A stretch of 64,000 bases of DNA from the NCBI GenBank assembly GCA_003117195.1, contig BDSI01000001.1, positions 2,084,164-2,148,163 of the forward strand, in the 5' to 3' direction. This stretch comes from Eudorina sp. 2006-703-Eu-15. Its lineage: Eukaryota; Chlorophyta; Chlorophyceae; Chlamydomonadales; Volvocaceae. The notes beneath the pieces are model-generated. The model was not told where the DNA came from and did no database searches. It saw nothing but the letters and a program-made list of their open reading frames with translations. Positions within the stretch are counted from its first letter, which is position 1. Each line of letters opens with the position of its first letter. Below, piece after piece: positions 35,438 to 57,758 of this stretch. The position numbers and the translations under genes are program-made.

Positions 35438-37938
35438 TGCCCTGCCCTGCCCTGCCCCCCCCCCCCCCCCCCCCCTGCCCTGCCCCCCTGCCCTGCCCTG
35501 CCCTGCCCTGCCCTGCCCTGCCCTGCCCTGCCCTGCCCTGCCCTGCCCTGCCCTGCCCTGCCCTGCCCTGCCCTGCCCTGCCCTGCCCTGCCCTGCCCTG
35601 CCCTGCCCTGCGCCTGCCCTGCCCTGCCCTGCCCTGCCCTGCCCTGCCCTGCCCTGCCCTGCCCTGCCCTGCCCTGCCCTGCCCTGCCCTGCCCTGCCCT
35701 GCCCTGCCCTGCCCTGCCCTGCCCTGCCCTGCCCTGCCTGCTGCCCTGCCCTGCCCTGCCCTGCCCTGCCCTGCCCTGCCCTGCCCTGCCCTGCCCTGCC
35801 CTGCCCTGCCCTGCCCTGCCCTGCCCTGCCCTGCCCTGCCCTGCCCTGCCCTGCCCTGCCCTGCCCTGCCCTGCCCTGCCCTGCCCTGCCCTGCCCTGCC
35901 CTGCCCTGCCCTGCCCTGCCCTGCCCTGCCCTGCCCTGCCCTGCCCTGCCCTGCCCTGCCCTGCCCTGCCCTGCCCTGCCCTGCCCTGCCCTGCCTGCCC
36001 TGCCCTGCCCTGCCTGCCCTGCCCTGCCCTGCCCTGCCCCCTGCCCTGCCCTGTCACCCTGTATCTGTGGCTCCCGGCGGCCTGCCCACCCCACCCCACC
36101 CCCAAGAGACCAGCTACACCCGCATCCGGGGCGACCACATGGCGCTGTCCTTCGCGACCAACGCCATAGGGCCCATCATGGTAAGCGGGTAACCCCCCCG
36201 CCGACGGAATGCCGTACCAGCGGTCAGGGCCGGATTTACGACACCGTATGGGAAGGGTATTAGCCCGTGAGGTCGGCTCTGGGGTGGGCGGCAGGCGACA
36301 TGTGGGCTGAGGGTGTGGGCTGAGGGTGTACCGCTTGGGGTATCGAGCGGCCCGTGTGGGATGAGGGCTTGAGGGGATGAGGGATGTCCCATGGGTCTTC
36401 ACGGGTCACAAATGCCACCTGTCCTTCAGCTTGTGTACTTAATTACGGATGTTACAGCGGACCCCCGCGGGTCACCGGTGACAGCCGAAGCGTCCTCACC
36501 ATACACTGCATGAACGAAACTGCGCCACCACGGTGTACTTGGATGTCGGGTGCAAGTGGCCTTTGGCAGTGGAAGTGTGTGGGACTGCTCGGCCACGGTG
36601 CGGTTTCTCCTCACCCACTGACTGTGAACCCTGGATGTGCCCTACCCCCCTTCCCAATCACGTGTGCCGTCCCCCCTTACCAACACACTTTGAACCCAAC
36701 GCGCATCGACCCGGGCAATACAACGACGCGGCCAACACACGCACCCAACAGGTCTGTCGCTCCTTCCTGCCGCTCCTGCTGAGGTCCCCCGGTGCCTCGC
36801 AGCAGCAGCCCGCGCTGCTGGCTAACATGTCGGCACGGGTGAGTGAGGCAAGCCGGCCGGCGAGGGCGGGGGGTCCAGAGGGAAGTGGTGGCTGCGTGGG
36901 GCACAGGGGCAGGATGTGAGGCAGGATGCTTCGGGCGCATGGGTGTGTTTGTTACTCGTAATATGCGGGTGCGCGGCGCCGGGCGATGCCGGCTGCGCTT
37001 GAGGGCATTTTGAATTTCACGACTGAGGCCGTCACACTCTTTCGCCCGCGCTTGGGGACGCACGCGCTTTCGAGGTCCGCAGAGCGGCGGCAGTGGGCGC
37101 CCGCTGCATTGGGTTTCGGGTTTCGGGTGTCGGGCCCGCAGCGGCTGTGCGCTGCAAGGTCGCCGGATGCTGCAGCCGAGTATGGGTTTGGTGCAGGGGG
37201 GCCCGGCACAGCGCGGCCGCCTCTACAAGACCACACTGGGCCCAGATCGGTGCGACCAATCCCCCACATTCCCTGAACGCCAGCCTTGCTCCCTCCCGCA
37301 CATGTAAGCACCACCGACGGGTCCCAGGACTCGCGGCCGGGACCCCCCAACAACGCACCCCAACAGGGTATCGTAACCCCCAACAACATCAAAACCAGCC
37401 GCTGCCGCTGCCGCGACCCCGGGGGACCGGAGACCCGCAGGTGGGCAGCCTGGGGGACAACCGGCTGGGCGGCTGGTACAGCTACCGCGCCAGCAAGGCC
37501 GCCCTCAACCAGATGAGCCTCACGCTGTCCCTGGAGCTGCAGCGCAAGAGGGCCGCCGCGGCGGTGGTGATGCTGCACCCGGGCACCTGTGACACCGACC
37601 TGTCCCGGCCCTATCACAAGGTGAGCCGCGCGCCGGCCTCCTCCCCTCCCTCCCTGCCTGCCTGCTTCCCTGCCTGCTTCCCTGCCTGCCTGCCTCCCTG
37701 CCTCCCTGCCTGCCTGTACCATGTACTTTCGCGCTTTCGATCCATCGTACATACGATCCATCGCTTTTTCTAGGGTGTCTCGTTCCCGTGGCCTGTGTTG
37801 TCGCCACAGAATGTTCCGCCTGGAAAGCTCTTCGACCGACCGCGTGGCGTACGGCAGCTGCTGGGCATCCTGGCTGGCCTCGGAGTGAGCGACAGCGGCC
37901 GCTTCATTGCCTGGGACGGACAGGACGTACCCTGGTGA
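33505..37938 (+). CDS. Short-chain dehydrogenase/reductase, CsgA (C-factor)-like
   Basis: Exons 33505-33878, 34084-34226 (boundary within 1 bp), 34563-34656, 36107-36180, 36752-36838, 37441-37620 and 37774-37938 give about 371 residues. About the first 95 residues are Ala/Ser/Arg/Pro-rich with few acidic residues, resembling an organelle-targeting extension; the compartment is not certain. The Rossmann domain has the nucleotide motif GASRGLG (105-111). An NNAG equivalent, LINCSAVLHG, follows, then the catalytic-type Ser255 and Y272-x3-K276 (WYSYRASKAALN). The C-terminus (GRFIAWDGQDVPW) is typical of the CsgA-like SDR group. It is expected to be an NAD(P)H-dependent oxidoreductase; the substrate is unknown. 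A Gln run (residues 142-151) is inserted after beta-2. The intron 34657-36106 holds a huge CCCTG satellite. Its acceptor is CCCAAG, which is unusual here. Confidence 0.88.
34799..34853. repeat. 28-bp tandem duplication
   Basis: The unit CTCCCTGCGGTACTCCAGGG plus ATGCCTC is present about twice with a partial third copy, inside intron 3 of the dehydrogenase gene. Confidence 0.75.
35193..36052. repeat. CCCTG pentanucleotide satellite, about 860 bp
   Basis: Roughly 160 units of CCCTG, broken by two poly-C tracts (near 35406-35437 and 35455-35475) and a few single-unit slips (35610, 35739, 35994, 36012). It lies wholly in intron 3 of the dehydrogenase gene and ends about 55 bp before the acceptor. 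Long ORFs on both strands (Ala-Leu-Pro-Cys and Gly-Gln-Arg-Ala repeats) are pure artefacts of the repeat. Confidence 0.97.
36451..36541 (-). repeat. Dispersed repeat A, copy 2
   Basis: Inverted relative to 12004-12106: it begins GTTACAGCGGACCCC, continues through GGTCACCGGTGACAGCCGAAG and CCTCACCATACACTGCATGA, and ends CGCCACCACGGTG. Intron 4 of the dehydrogenase gene. Confidence 0.75.
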
Positions 37939-38041
37939 CCCGTGGGTCATGGATCAGGACGTACCCTAGTGACCCGTGGGGCAGGACGTACCCCGGTGAC
38001 CCGTGGGACAGGACGAAGCCTGGTGACCCGTGGGTCATGGG
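37924..38041. repeat. Tandem repeat of about 30 bp in a 3' UTR
   Basis: Four imperfect units of GACGTACCCTGGTGACCCGT plus GGGNCAGGA start at the dehydrogenase stop codon. The first unit contains the last four codons and the stop, so the array arose by duplication of the 3' end of the coding region. Confidence 0.8.
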
Positions 38042-40657
38042 TCGCGCGGACAAGACGGGCGCTGCTGGTGTGTTTCTCTGTGGGGGATGAACCCTGGAGA
38101 CCCGTGGGCCACTCGCAGTCGTGAGCCAAACAATCACTGGGTATAGTACCATCTACCATGGCTGTGGCATTTCTCGACCAGCCCGCCTGTGATTTCCGAA
38201 CGCAAACCCGCGCTGCCGACCCCAAGACAGCACCAGGCAGCACCAGGCAGCCGGCACCCACCGCACCTGCCAGCACCAGCCAGCCCACTACCACCATTAC
38301 TTACGGTCTTACGCGCTGTTTGATACACTGGCCGTGTCGTTGGCGCGACTCGAAATCTTAGGCTGTCTTTGGATTTGCGATCGTGGTCACGAAAGCGCTG
38401 CAGGGCTTCTGCCAACGGCATGCCAACCAAAACCCGCACGTGGCACCCGGACGACACCCGGGAACCCCCCCGAGGTCACGTCGTGAGTTATCCGGAGGGG
38501 CGTACAACGCAACCCATGACCAACCCAGCGCACTACCACTGGCGAGGTGTTTGGTAGGCTCGCCGTGCCACAGACACGGCTCAGGATATGGTGCTCTGTC
38601 CTGGGGGCCGGCGATCACTGGTCAGGACCGCACAATGCTAGCCGCACGGAAGGGGTTGTTGGAGGCAGTGGGGGCCCAGGCAGATGCAGATGTGTAGCTG
38701 TACGGATGTACACGCTCAAGTGGGGAACGGAAGGTCGGTAGCCAGAGGTTGGTGGGGCGAAGGTTTGCTGGGGCGGGTTGGTTCCGCAACGTATGATGTC
38801 TCATACGAGTCTTTCACCGTCTTACACGAAGCCCAAAAATGAAATCGGGTCAATCGGGCCAGGTTCGTGGAATTGATTCATCAGCCTTGGGCACGCCAAC
38901 CGTGTTTGGGGGTGGAGGTCAGGTCGGTGGCGGTGAGGGTTTTCATCCGTTGCATCTGGATGACCCGTTGCACCCGTCTGTGCGGCCGCTTCGTTGCCCT
39001 GGTTGCGGCAAAAGCTGCTCTGCCTCACAGCTGCGCTGCGCTTCGTACACCCGTCGCGAATCAGGAGGCTGAGCGCCAGCGCGTCTAGCTCATTATGGCC
39101 TTATCTCACAAACGTCCCAGAGAGCAGCTGGCTGTACGGGTACACCGTTCCGACGTACAAGACGTACTGCAGGTCATGAGGTCATGCGTTCTTTCGCATC
39201 ATGGGTTTGCGGGCACGGCAAAAAATGTCCAGGCGCGTTCGCATCTATTTTCCACCTCCTCCTTTTGGGGGAACCGCAGTCCCTCTTCCGTCTCTCCCTT
39301 CCTCAAAGTCCCCGTCATCCCCGTCAAGCCTGCAAGCCTGACTACCGCACCCGCCTGACCACCCAGGGCCCCCCAGACACCAGCCCTGTTGCCGCTGACA
39401 CGTGCGACCGACCCACGGGCCACCCAGTGACGCCCCCTGCTGTACGACACTCTCACTCACCCACACCCACACACACGGGCTTCTGGGGCTGGACGCGGCT
39501 GCGGATGGTCGACAGGGCTGTGCGCGACACCGCAGGTGCGGACAGCAGCGGACATTCGGGGCGACACCCCGACCTCCCCCCCCTCCACCAAATCAAAGAG
39601 TTGCCTGCAGAGCCCAACATCCCCGCAGCTAGCGGACAGAGGACTGAGAGCTCCCGGGGCCGCTGGGGTGCCCCGCGCGAATCGCATCAGAGCTATCAGA
39701 GCCGCGCCGCGAGCGCGCGCACAGACGGAGGCGCCCAACTGGTTCCTTCGCCGACGCCCCATCTCGCGCACGGACGGCATTGCGAAGCTGCTGCGCCTTC
39801 GTCGTCACGGATTGCTCCATACCGACACCCGCCCCTGCTGGCCCTGCCCGGATCCAGAACATCCTGGCCTCGCCAGACGCGAAGCCACAGCCGCGCCTGC
39901 TAGCTGGCTATGCTGGTCCTCTCGCAACCAACACGCCTCGCCGGGATGTCACGTCACACCCGGTGGTGTATGCCGCCGGAGAAGGCAGATTCGCGCAGGT
40001 CCCACACCCCGCCGACTGAACGGGCGCCGACCACCGCAGCATGACAAAATTGCCGTACATGCCCTGTGTACGACGCGTCTGCGGGGCTGCGCTGCCCCCA
40101 ATAGCGGCCTGGCGCCCGGGCGCGTCGTCCCGACCCCTATCTCCCTCCCTACCTAGGTTCACCTGTCCGTCGAAAACCCCCAAACACGACGACTCCACAC
40201 CCCTCCAAAAGCTATGGCGACCCATCAAAGAAGACTTGCCCTGCCGCAAACCCAACCCAGCCGACCCCGCCACCACAGTCCATCCAGCAGGCCCCGTCCT
40301 TCAGGACCCCCCCACATACCCCTCGCTCCCCCCTTCCGTGGCTCACCAACCCAACAACCGACGGAATACCTCCCTCCCTGTTCTCCGCCTCCATTCCTCA
40401 CCCCGCCCCTCCAACGCCGCCGAGCAGCCAGCAACGACTCGTGTTTGTGATTGCAGCGGGAAACCCGCAACGACTCCACGACTCAACTGCCCTCCCTCCC
40501 TAGCAACACCACCTCGACGGCCGGCTGACCGCACGACACCATCGCGTGCGGCTGTCGAGGGCACCGGACAGCCCGACACTCGCAAACACACACACGGCTG
40601 GGTTCGGTCGGTCGGGCTTCCTTTCTAGAAGAAGAAGCACACGGCTGCTGCACTGCC
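37939..40657. other. Convergent intergenic region without recognised genes
   Basis: 2.7 kb between the dehydrogenase stop and the HSP70 stop. It must contain both 3' UTRs. Apart from the tandem array at its left end no repeat family, RNA gene or credible coding frame was seen. Short open frames here lack codon-usage consistency or family resemblance. No TGTAA poly(A) signal was spotted on either expected strand. Confidence 0.5.
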
Positions 40658-50846
<10,189 letters not shown>

Positions 50847-53800
50847 GACACCGGTGTGCAAACAATCGATCGTGCTGTTGAGTGAGTCTACTTAGCTAAC
50901 CAGCAACACTGACACAACACTCAACCACTTCGGCTTAACAAGAACGCCGAAATGACGTTGTGTCAGCCGAATGGTTGGTTAGAGGTCCTTCTCGACTGTT
51001 TGCCGTACGCCGCTTACGCAGAACCTTGATCAACTTTCAGCAATTCTCGATCGGGCTGGTGAAAGTTATTTCTTTGAACAGATTGTACATGAACAGCAAT
51101 GTTTTGGCTCCATGACCCATAGAACGCTCTTGTTTACAGTTCCGTGACAATCCCGTTAGGATTTCGTTTCCGGGTAAGGGCACAATTTCAGTTATCCTTT
51201 TCATCTATAGTATTGATTTATAGTCACAACCGTAGCAGGCTCAATCGGGCTCATTTATGTCATGTATACAGTTATCAAGCGCTTTCCTTCAAGCGCTTTC
51301 CTTGTAATTAAAAAGCCATCCAATAAACGCCACTTAGTTCGTAGGACGAGGAATCTTCTTAATTGTCGTTCTCGCTCCGCTGATGAGAACGACGGGTAAC
51401 CGAATGCAACGATTTGGCCCACAGCATAAGTCTTAAGAGGCGATTCACGAGACCGCAAATTCGCACCTCACAAGGACCTGGTTACAATGCGCGATATGTA
51501 TAAAAGTCGTCGGCCTAGTTCTGAACGATATTGGAAAAGCTGCTTAACGACAGCTGCACGCTGCACAAGCTTGTCGGCACGCAACTTATTGCTGCAGACA
51601 TGGCAGACCTGCTTACGAGTGGCTGGAAACTATTGGCAAGGAGTCCAGGATAGGCAGAGGGGGCAAAGGGAAACGGTCCTGCAAATCCCGGCGACACAAA
51701 TTCCTTCTTGAGGCGCACGACTGCCTGGTCAAAGACATGAGAGACGCTAAGGCTCGCCGAAAGAACCTGGAGGACAAGCTTCCGCAGAAGCGTCCACCTC
51801 ATCCCCTGCTCCATACCTCTCATCCCGCTTGATGCAGACGACGTGGTCGTGATGTTCGGCGACCTCAACAGCCACTATTTGCTGCACGGCGGCCGCAGGG
51901 ACGCAGGCGGGCCCAGGGGGTCTATTCACGTGGCAAGCCTGTGCCACCTCCTAGTGGACAGCAGCTCGGTCAGTGAGACGCTTGGCTTCATACGGGCCCT
52001 GCTGAGCACGCGCCGGATTGAGGAGGCAGGGAAGCCGCCGCCAACAGCCGCGGGGGAGGTGCCAGATGGATTTGGGGAGGGGCCAGCGGCAGCGGGCGAG
52101 GGGCCAGCGGCAGTCGGGACACGGGGCCCGGCGGCAGTGGAGACGCGGGTTAAGGCGGCGGCAGCAACGACGCCGACAGCGGCGCGGGGGCTGGCAGCGG
52201 CGGTGCGCAAGGACCTTGTAGCAGCGGCGCGGACAGCTCGGGCGTCGACGGCGGGAGCTTCGACGGGGACGAGGGGCTTCTGGAGGCGGCGCGGGAGAAC
52301 GCGTACGCGCAGGCCTCCCTGGGGCTGCTGCGGCTGCCCGACGTGTACGAGTCGTTGGCGCTGACGGAGCCGCCCACCTCCTTCCGACCCGACCGAGGAG
52401 AAGTACTTTGCGAGTTTTCGGTCCTTGGAGGGGTAAGGCGCTGGCACTGCGCTGCAACAAGGGCCGAAACCTCGCAAGGTACTCCCCAACGGCACTCCCC
52501 TACGGCACAATATCTTGTCGAGGCGCGCCATCCCGCCGCGGCCAACTTCCACACCGCCAGCTGCCGGCGGCGGGGGGTCGATCGGCGATCGGCCCATTTG
52601 GAAAGGTCCGATTGACCCGGTGTGTGACCGGCAACGGCTCCTACATGCTCTGGCCCGCTCTGACCCGCGGGGTCCACCGTAACATCATTGACATTCATAA
52701 TGCGCTGCTGTCGGACCTGAGACGGCGTATGGCGTGCTGGACAGTGCTGGACAGCACGTGTCCACCACGCGAACCCAGCTCGTCCAGTTGACGTACCGTA
52801 GGAATGTTTGGGGGGTCTAAACTCCCCATTTCCAGGGAAAGGGGTGTGCGGCTGCGCCGCCCGTAGCGCCGCAGGGCCCTCTAGAGCCTTCCCTTCCAGC
52901 GGCTCGAACGCCTCAACAGAAAGGTTTATATCGCCGCTGTAGTATTAAGTGCCATCAGCCTTGACCGAAAAGGACAGGGGCCCAGGAAGGGGCTTATACA
53001 GCAATGGTCGAGGGATGGTGGACGCCCCCGGACTGCCGCTCCAGCGCCGCGCCACTTCTCGCGGGTACTGGTGGGTGGCCTGGTACAGACGATGTCCTCA
53101 CATGCCGCTGAGGGGGATCGCGAGGTGTCCTGTGTGCCAGACGAGATGAGGGCACCGACTGCTGCCGCGGGTGCTGCTGCGCGCGAACTAGAAGCCGTGT
53201 ACCGCCTAACTGCCTGGCAGAGTAAAAGCGAGCGTCACATACATGTTTGTGGATGGCATTGAAGACGTGGTGTACTTCGTAAGCCCTGCCAGGGCTACCG
53301 GCTACAGCCAATCCAACGGTAACCTGATTACTTGCTCTAGCGATCAGTCCTGCCCTGAACTCAGTAATGATGTTGCGCACGCTATACCATCGGCTTCCTA
53401 CTGAATGTTTATGATAAATGCTTTACTTCACAACACGTAGATTAAGCACACATAACATGCATATTTGTTAGAGAAATAATATAAAGCAGACATCATACTT
53501 TGCGCAAAAATTGGTTTGCGTTTAGTGCTCGCGCCTGTCGTCGCGCCGCTTGCACACGCAATGCGCAAACTGTCCACTCGTAATTGGCCATCAATTAGAT
53601 TTATTCCAGCCTCTTAAAGCACACATTAACCTTTTTAACTAATGATCAACGAACATAATCGTGCTTTGCTCCATTGTTTTTCCGTGTGCCGGTGCGCGTC
53701 AGTCAGCAATGGTCAGCCCGTTAGTTCCGGAGTCGTCAGCTTGCACATATCTGACGGGAACAATTTTCATATAATATAGAATCTTCTTAATCCCAAAGTA

Positions 53801-54839
53801 AGACTGTGCAAGGATTGTACGACACCGACTGCGCGTGCCAGGCGCGTGTGCCGGGTCTGCCGGGACTGCGGCGAGCCACACCAGACAGCCTTCATAGTAC
53901 AGAAATATTACTGGACAAACATATCCGGAGTTTGGGAAGCGCACGGCGTCAGGCGTGATTTGTTTGCTTGCTTTACTTGCAATTTGTCTGTCTACCAGTC
54001 TTTCGAACACCCTACACACGTTGGTGCGCCGCCATTACGCGAGGTAGGTTTGGGAACCTCTGGACAATTTGAAAATGCCCCCATGCATCCCGCTGCTTCG
54101 AATCGACCAACTGTCGGTCGGCGCAATACTCCCGGGATGTCGCTCAATCCATCGCCATGCATCAGTGGATATGTTCTGCAGTAATTTGCATTCCATCGGC
54201 AATCACCAATGGTCGTAAATCTCAGTCTTCGCTCTGTGCGGCCTGCTACTCTTACCATCCGCCGCCGTCACCCCTGCACTTTGCGCCTATACCTGCTCGG
54301 CGAACGTGCAGTCCGCGCCAGCAGCCGCACCGTCGCAGCTCTCCGCCCAAACGCAACGTCACCTTGCCACCGTGCAAGTGGCGGGGACAAAGGCGCACCC
54401 GCACTCCTTTCTGAGCCTGAGCTGGGGTCCCGCAGCGGCGGCCATCAAGTCCCTCTGCCAGCTCTCATTAGACACCCCCTCCCTGAATCAACAGGAAGGC
54501 GACCAGGCCGCAGCCAGGTAGTCCCATCCGAGGACGCTCCGAGCCCAGCGCACAGCACCCCACCAAGTCACCGCAGGCTCACCGCAGGCTCTGCAGCCGG
54601 GCAGGCAGACAGACAGGGCCGTGTCGCCAACCCCCTCCGACCCCTCGGGACAGCTGCCCGCCAAGCCGTTCGCGCGGCAATCCCGCTGCGGTGAGCCCCG
54701 ACGCCCCGCCAAAAGAGGAGGCAGGGGTATACTTCGTGTTTAAGGCGTGCTCGGCTGCCTCAGCGGAGGCTATCTGAGGCCGGGGTTACGACCTAGCAGC
54801 CCAGCAGCCAGGCGAAACCCCATCGTTGGAGCCTCCACG
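50847..54839. other. AT-rich divergent region between HSP70 and FOX1
   Basis: 4 kb upstream of two divergent genes, so it holds both promoters. From about 50,880 to 54,200 base composition is clearly more AT-rich than anywhere else in the window. It contains a broken coding fragment (51530-52440), a 14-bp direct repeat (CAAGCGCTTTCCTT twice, 51276-51303) and a small inverted repeat GTTCTC..GAGAAC (51368-51390). A diverged repeat-A end lies near 52661. No clear heat-shock element, iron-response element or TATA box could be assigned to either gene. Confidence 0.5.
51530..52440 (+). pseudogene. Broken coding fragment, weakly inositol 5-phosphatase-like
   Basis: Three protein-like stretches lie in different frames. 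Near 51651-51833 there is a basic stretch (RRHKFLLEAHDCLVKDMR). Near 51830-52060 there is DADDVVVMFGDLNSHYLL followed by a helix-rich segment ending GFIRALLSTRRIEEAGK. Near 52265-52390 there is an acidic stretch ending DVYESLALTEPPTSFRP. The GDLN core recalls motif I (WxGDxNYR) of inositol polyphosphate 5-phosphatases, and PPTSF recalls their FPPTYK, but the catalytic SWCDR motif is absent. In-frame stops and frame changes are not bridged by good splice sites, so a decayed copy is more likely than an active gene. It could also be a remnant of a mobile element. Confidence 0.27.
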
Positions 54840-57053
54840 ATGACGGAGGCCAAGCTCGGAAACGGGTCCAGCGGGACAGCCAGCGTCGATGTGGCGAAGC
54901 CAGGCGACGTCGACGTGGAGATGTACGGCAACGACAAGGCGGCCACGTCGCCGTCGCCCCATAAGGGTGCGGTCCCCGCCGCTGCCGGCGCAGGCGCAGC
55001 CGGCGGCAAAGGTCGCCGCAGCCAGGGCCTCTGGATTGCGTTGATCGTGTTTGCGATTGTGGCTGTGGGCGTCGGCGTCGGCGTGGGTGTGGGCGTGGGT
55101 ACCAAGAAGCGCGGCGGCAGCGGCACCTACACGGAGGTGGACCTGGGGGCGATGGTGTCGGGCCGGACCTACTTCATCGCGGCGGACCAGGTGGGAGGGG
55201 GGTCTGGCGTGTTGGAGAGGCCCACCGCGACCGAGGTCATGTGCCTTCGTGCAGAGGCCAAACCCGACTGATTTGGCGTGGCGTGGCGGGGTGGCGCGTG
55301 GTGTCTGGTGGGGCGTGGTGGGGTGGGGCATGGCGCGGCGGGGTGGGGTGTGGGTTCGCGCCAGAGTGCCTCCTGGCGCGAGGGAAGGAGCGGGGTACGA
55401 GGGGCTCGGATGGGCGGCGGGTGTGTGTGTGTGTGCAGCGCCCAGGGCCCAGGGCCGGGATGGGGTGGTCGCCTCCTCCCCGCGTGCTGGTGCTACGACC
55501 CGTGGGTATCTGCGCGTTTCGGAATGCTACCCCGCTGACATGTATTGGTGTGCATGCATGCCTTCCGAAAGTCTCCCGCAGGGCTTGGATGACGGCTGTT
55601 GCTTGGGTGACGGCGGTCCCGACCCTGGCCCAGCTACGGGCCGCTTGTGCCTGTCCCATGCTTGCCCGGACGGCCCAACAGGGCGGCAGGATTGGTTGCT
55701 TGAAGAATAGCTCCCAAGCTGCTGGCCTCACCCAATCCGATGCCCCGACCCTGGCGTCCCTCCCACCCAGCCCCTCCCCAACCAACCGCCCCGCCCAACC
55801 GTCCCTTCCAACCGCCTGGTCCCAGGTCGCTTGGAACTACGCCCCCTCGGGCAAGAACCTGTGCTACAACGACGAGATCGCGGCCAAGATGCTGCCCGCG
55901 GGGTTCACCCGCGTGGGCGGCACCTTCGCCAAGGCGCAGTACCGCGAATACACGGACAGCAGCTTCACGGTGGGTGGGTGGGTGGGTGGGTGGGTGGGTG
56001 GGTGGGTGGGTGGGGTCTGCGCGCACTGAGGGGGCATTGACGGGACGTTGTGGGCGCGTCCAGCAGGTCGTCCGGGGGTACCTTCAGGCCCGTCCCTTCG
56101 GCGACACGCGCGGGGTCCTTGGTGGCCCTGGTCACGGCCTCCAGCCCCCCTCGAGGGCATTCATCCCGGCCAGAGGCCCAACCACGCGATCCCCGCCCCT
56201 CCCCGCATGCCTCCTCGCCAACCCACCATGCCCCCCGCGCATTGCCTGCCCCGCAACGCCTCCCCTGCACCTCCTTCCCCGCTTAGCACGTCCGCGCCGC
56301 ACGTCGTGCGCTGGGTGCGCCCCCGCCCGCCCACACGCCCACCCATCCATCCATCCGTCCGCGCCGGCCCCCCCTCGCCCCGCTCGCCCCCAGACCCTGA
56401 AGCCCCGCCCCGCCGAGTGGGACCACCTGGGCATCGTGGGCCCCGTCATCCGCGCGTCCGTCGGCGACGTCGTCCGCATCGTCTTCAAGAACAACCTGCC
56501 GGCGGGGATCCCCGTCAATATGGCCCCGGCGGGCGGCCTGGTGGCCTGGGACGGCGCCGGTCTCACATCGGCGCGCGTGCAGCCCGTGGCCCCCGGCGCC
56601 ACCGCCACCTACCTGTGGACCGTGCCCCCCGCGGCCGGCCCCGTGCCCAACGCCACCGTCTCGTCCCGGATGTGGCTGTACAGCTCCACGGTGGACCCGG
56701 TGCTGCACGACAACGCGGGCCTGGTGGGCCCGATCATTGTGACGGCGGCGGGCGGCGCGGGGCCGGACGGGCGGCCCAAGGACGTGGACCGGGAGCTGGT
56801 GGTGATCTTCCAGGTGGGGCCGGGGGCAGGGGGGCCGGGGGCGGGGGCAGGGGGGGCGGGGGCAGGGGGGGCGGGGACGGGGGCAGGGGGCGGGGGCGGG
56901 CGCGTGTGCCCAGCGGGCCTAGCAAAGGCCGCGTCAGCGGGCCGCAGGTCGTGAGGTTTTTTGACGTTGGCGTTTGGACGTTTCGACATTGCACCGTTGG
57001 ATGACGTCGTGTTGTTGTAATTGTTGATAATGATGATGATAATGATGATGATA

Positions 57054-57086
<33 letters not shown>

Positions 57087-57680
57087 TGCGGCTTCCTGCT
57101 GCCAACCGTCTGGTTCCATCCCCAGGTCGTCAACGAGCGCCTGAGCGCGATGATGCCGTACGACAAGGTCATGGACACGGCTGGCGTGTCGTACAACAAG
57201 ATGGGCATCAACGGCTACACCTGGTGCAACATGCCGCAGTCCTACCTGACGCTGCAAGTGGGTCAGCGGGTGCGGTGGCACGTCGCGAGTGTGGGCTCCA
57301 GCGACAGTCTGCACAACTACCACTGGCACGGACACGCCGTGGAGGTGAGGCGGGCGGGCGGGGTGCGTGCGTGAGGAGGAGGGATCGGGGGGGCGGATGC
57401 GAGCCGGGTGGAGAGGAAGTCGCTGCAGGCGGGCTGACGCGGGCGGGGGGGAATCGAAAGTAAAGACAGGCCAGAGCCCCAGCCACATCCGTGGGGGGAG
57501 GGGGATCGACGCGGGAGCCAAGCAGGGGTAGGGACATGGGGCGGACGTGGGCTGGGTCCTGGGTGGGGCAAGTCAGCGGCTCGGTGCCGGCCATTGAAGA
57601 TCGTCTGAGAGTGGGGTTCAGCTCGGCCATGAATGAGAGTGTGTTTAAATACGAGACCCGCCCGGGAGTGTGTCGGCCAT

Positions 57681-57758
<78 letters not shown>

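Noticed and set aside
34881..36402. Open frames of 328-460 residues of Ala-Leu-Pro-Cys or Ala-Gly-Gln-Arg repeats on both strands
   Set aside because: They are translations of the CCCTG satellite; every frame of such a pentamer is open on both strands.
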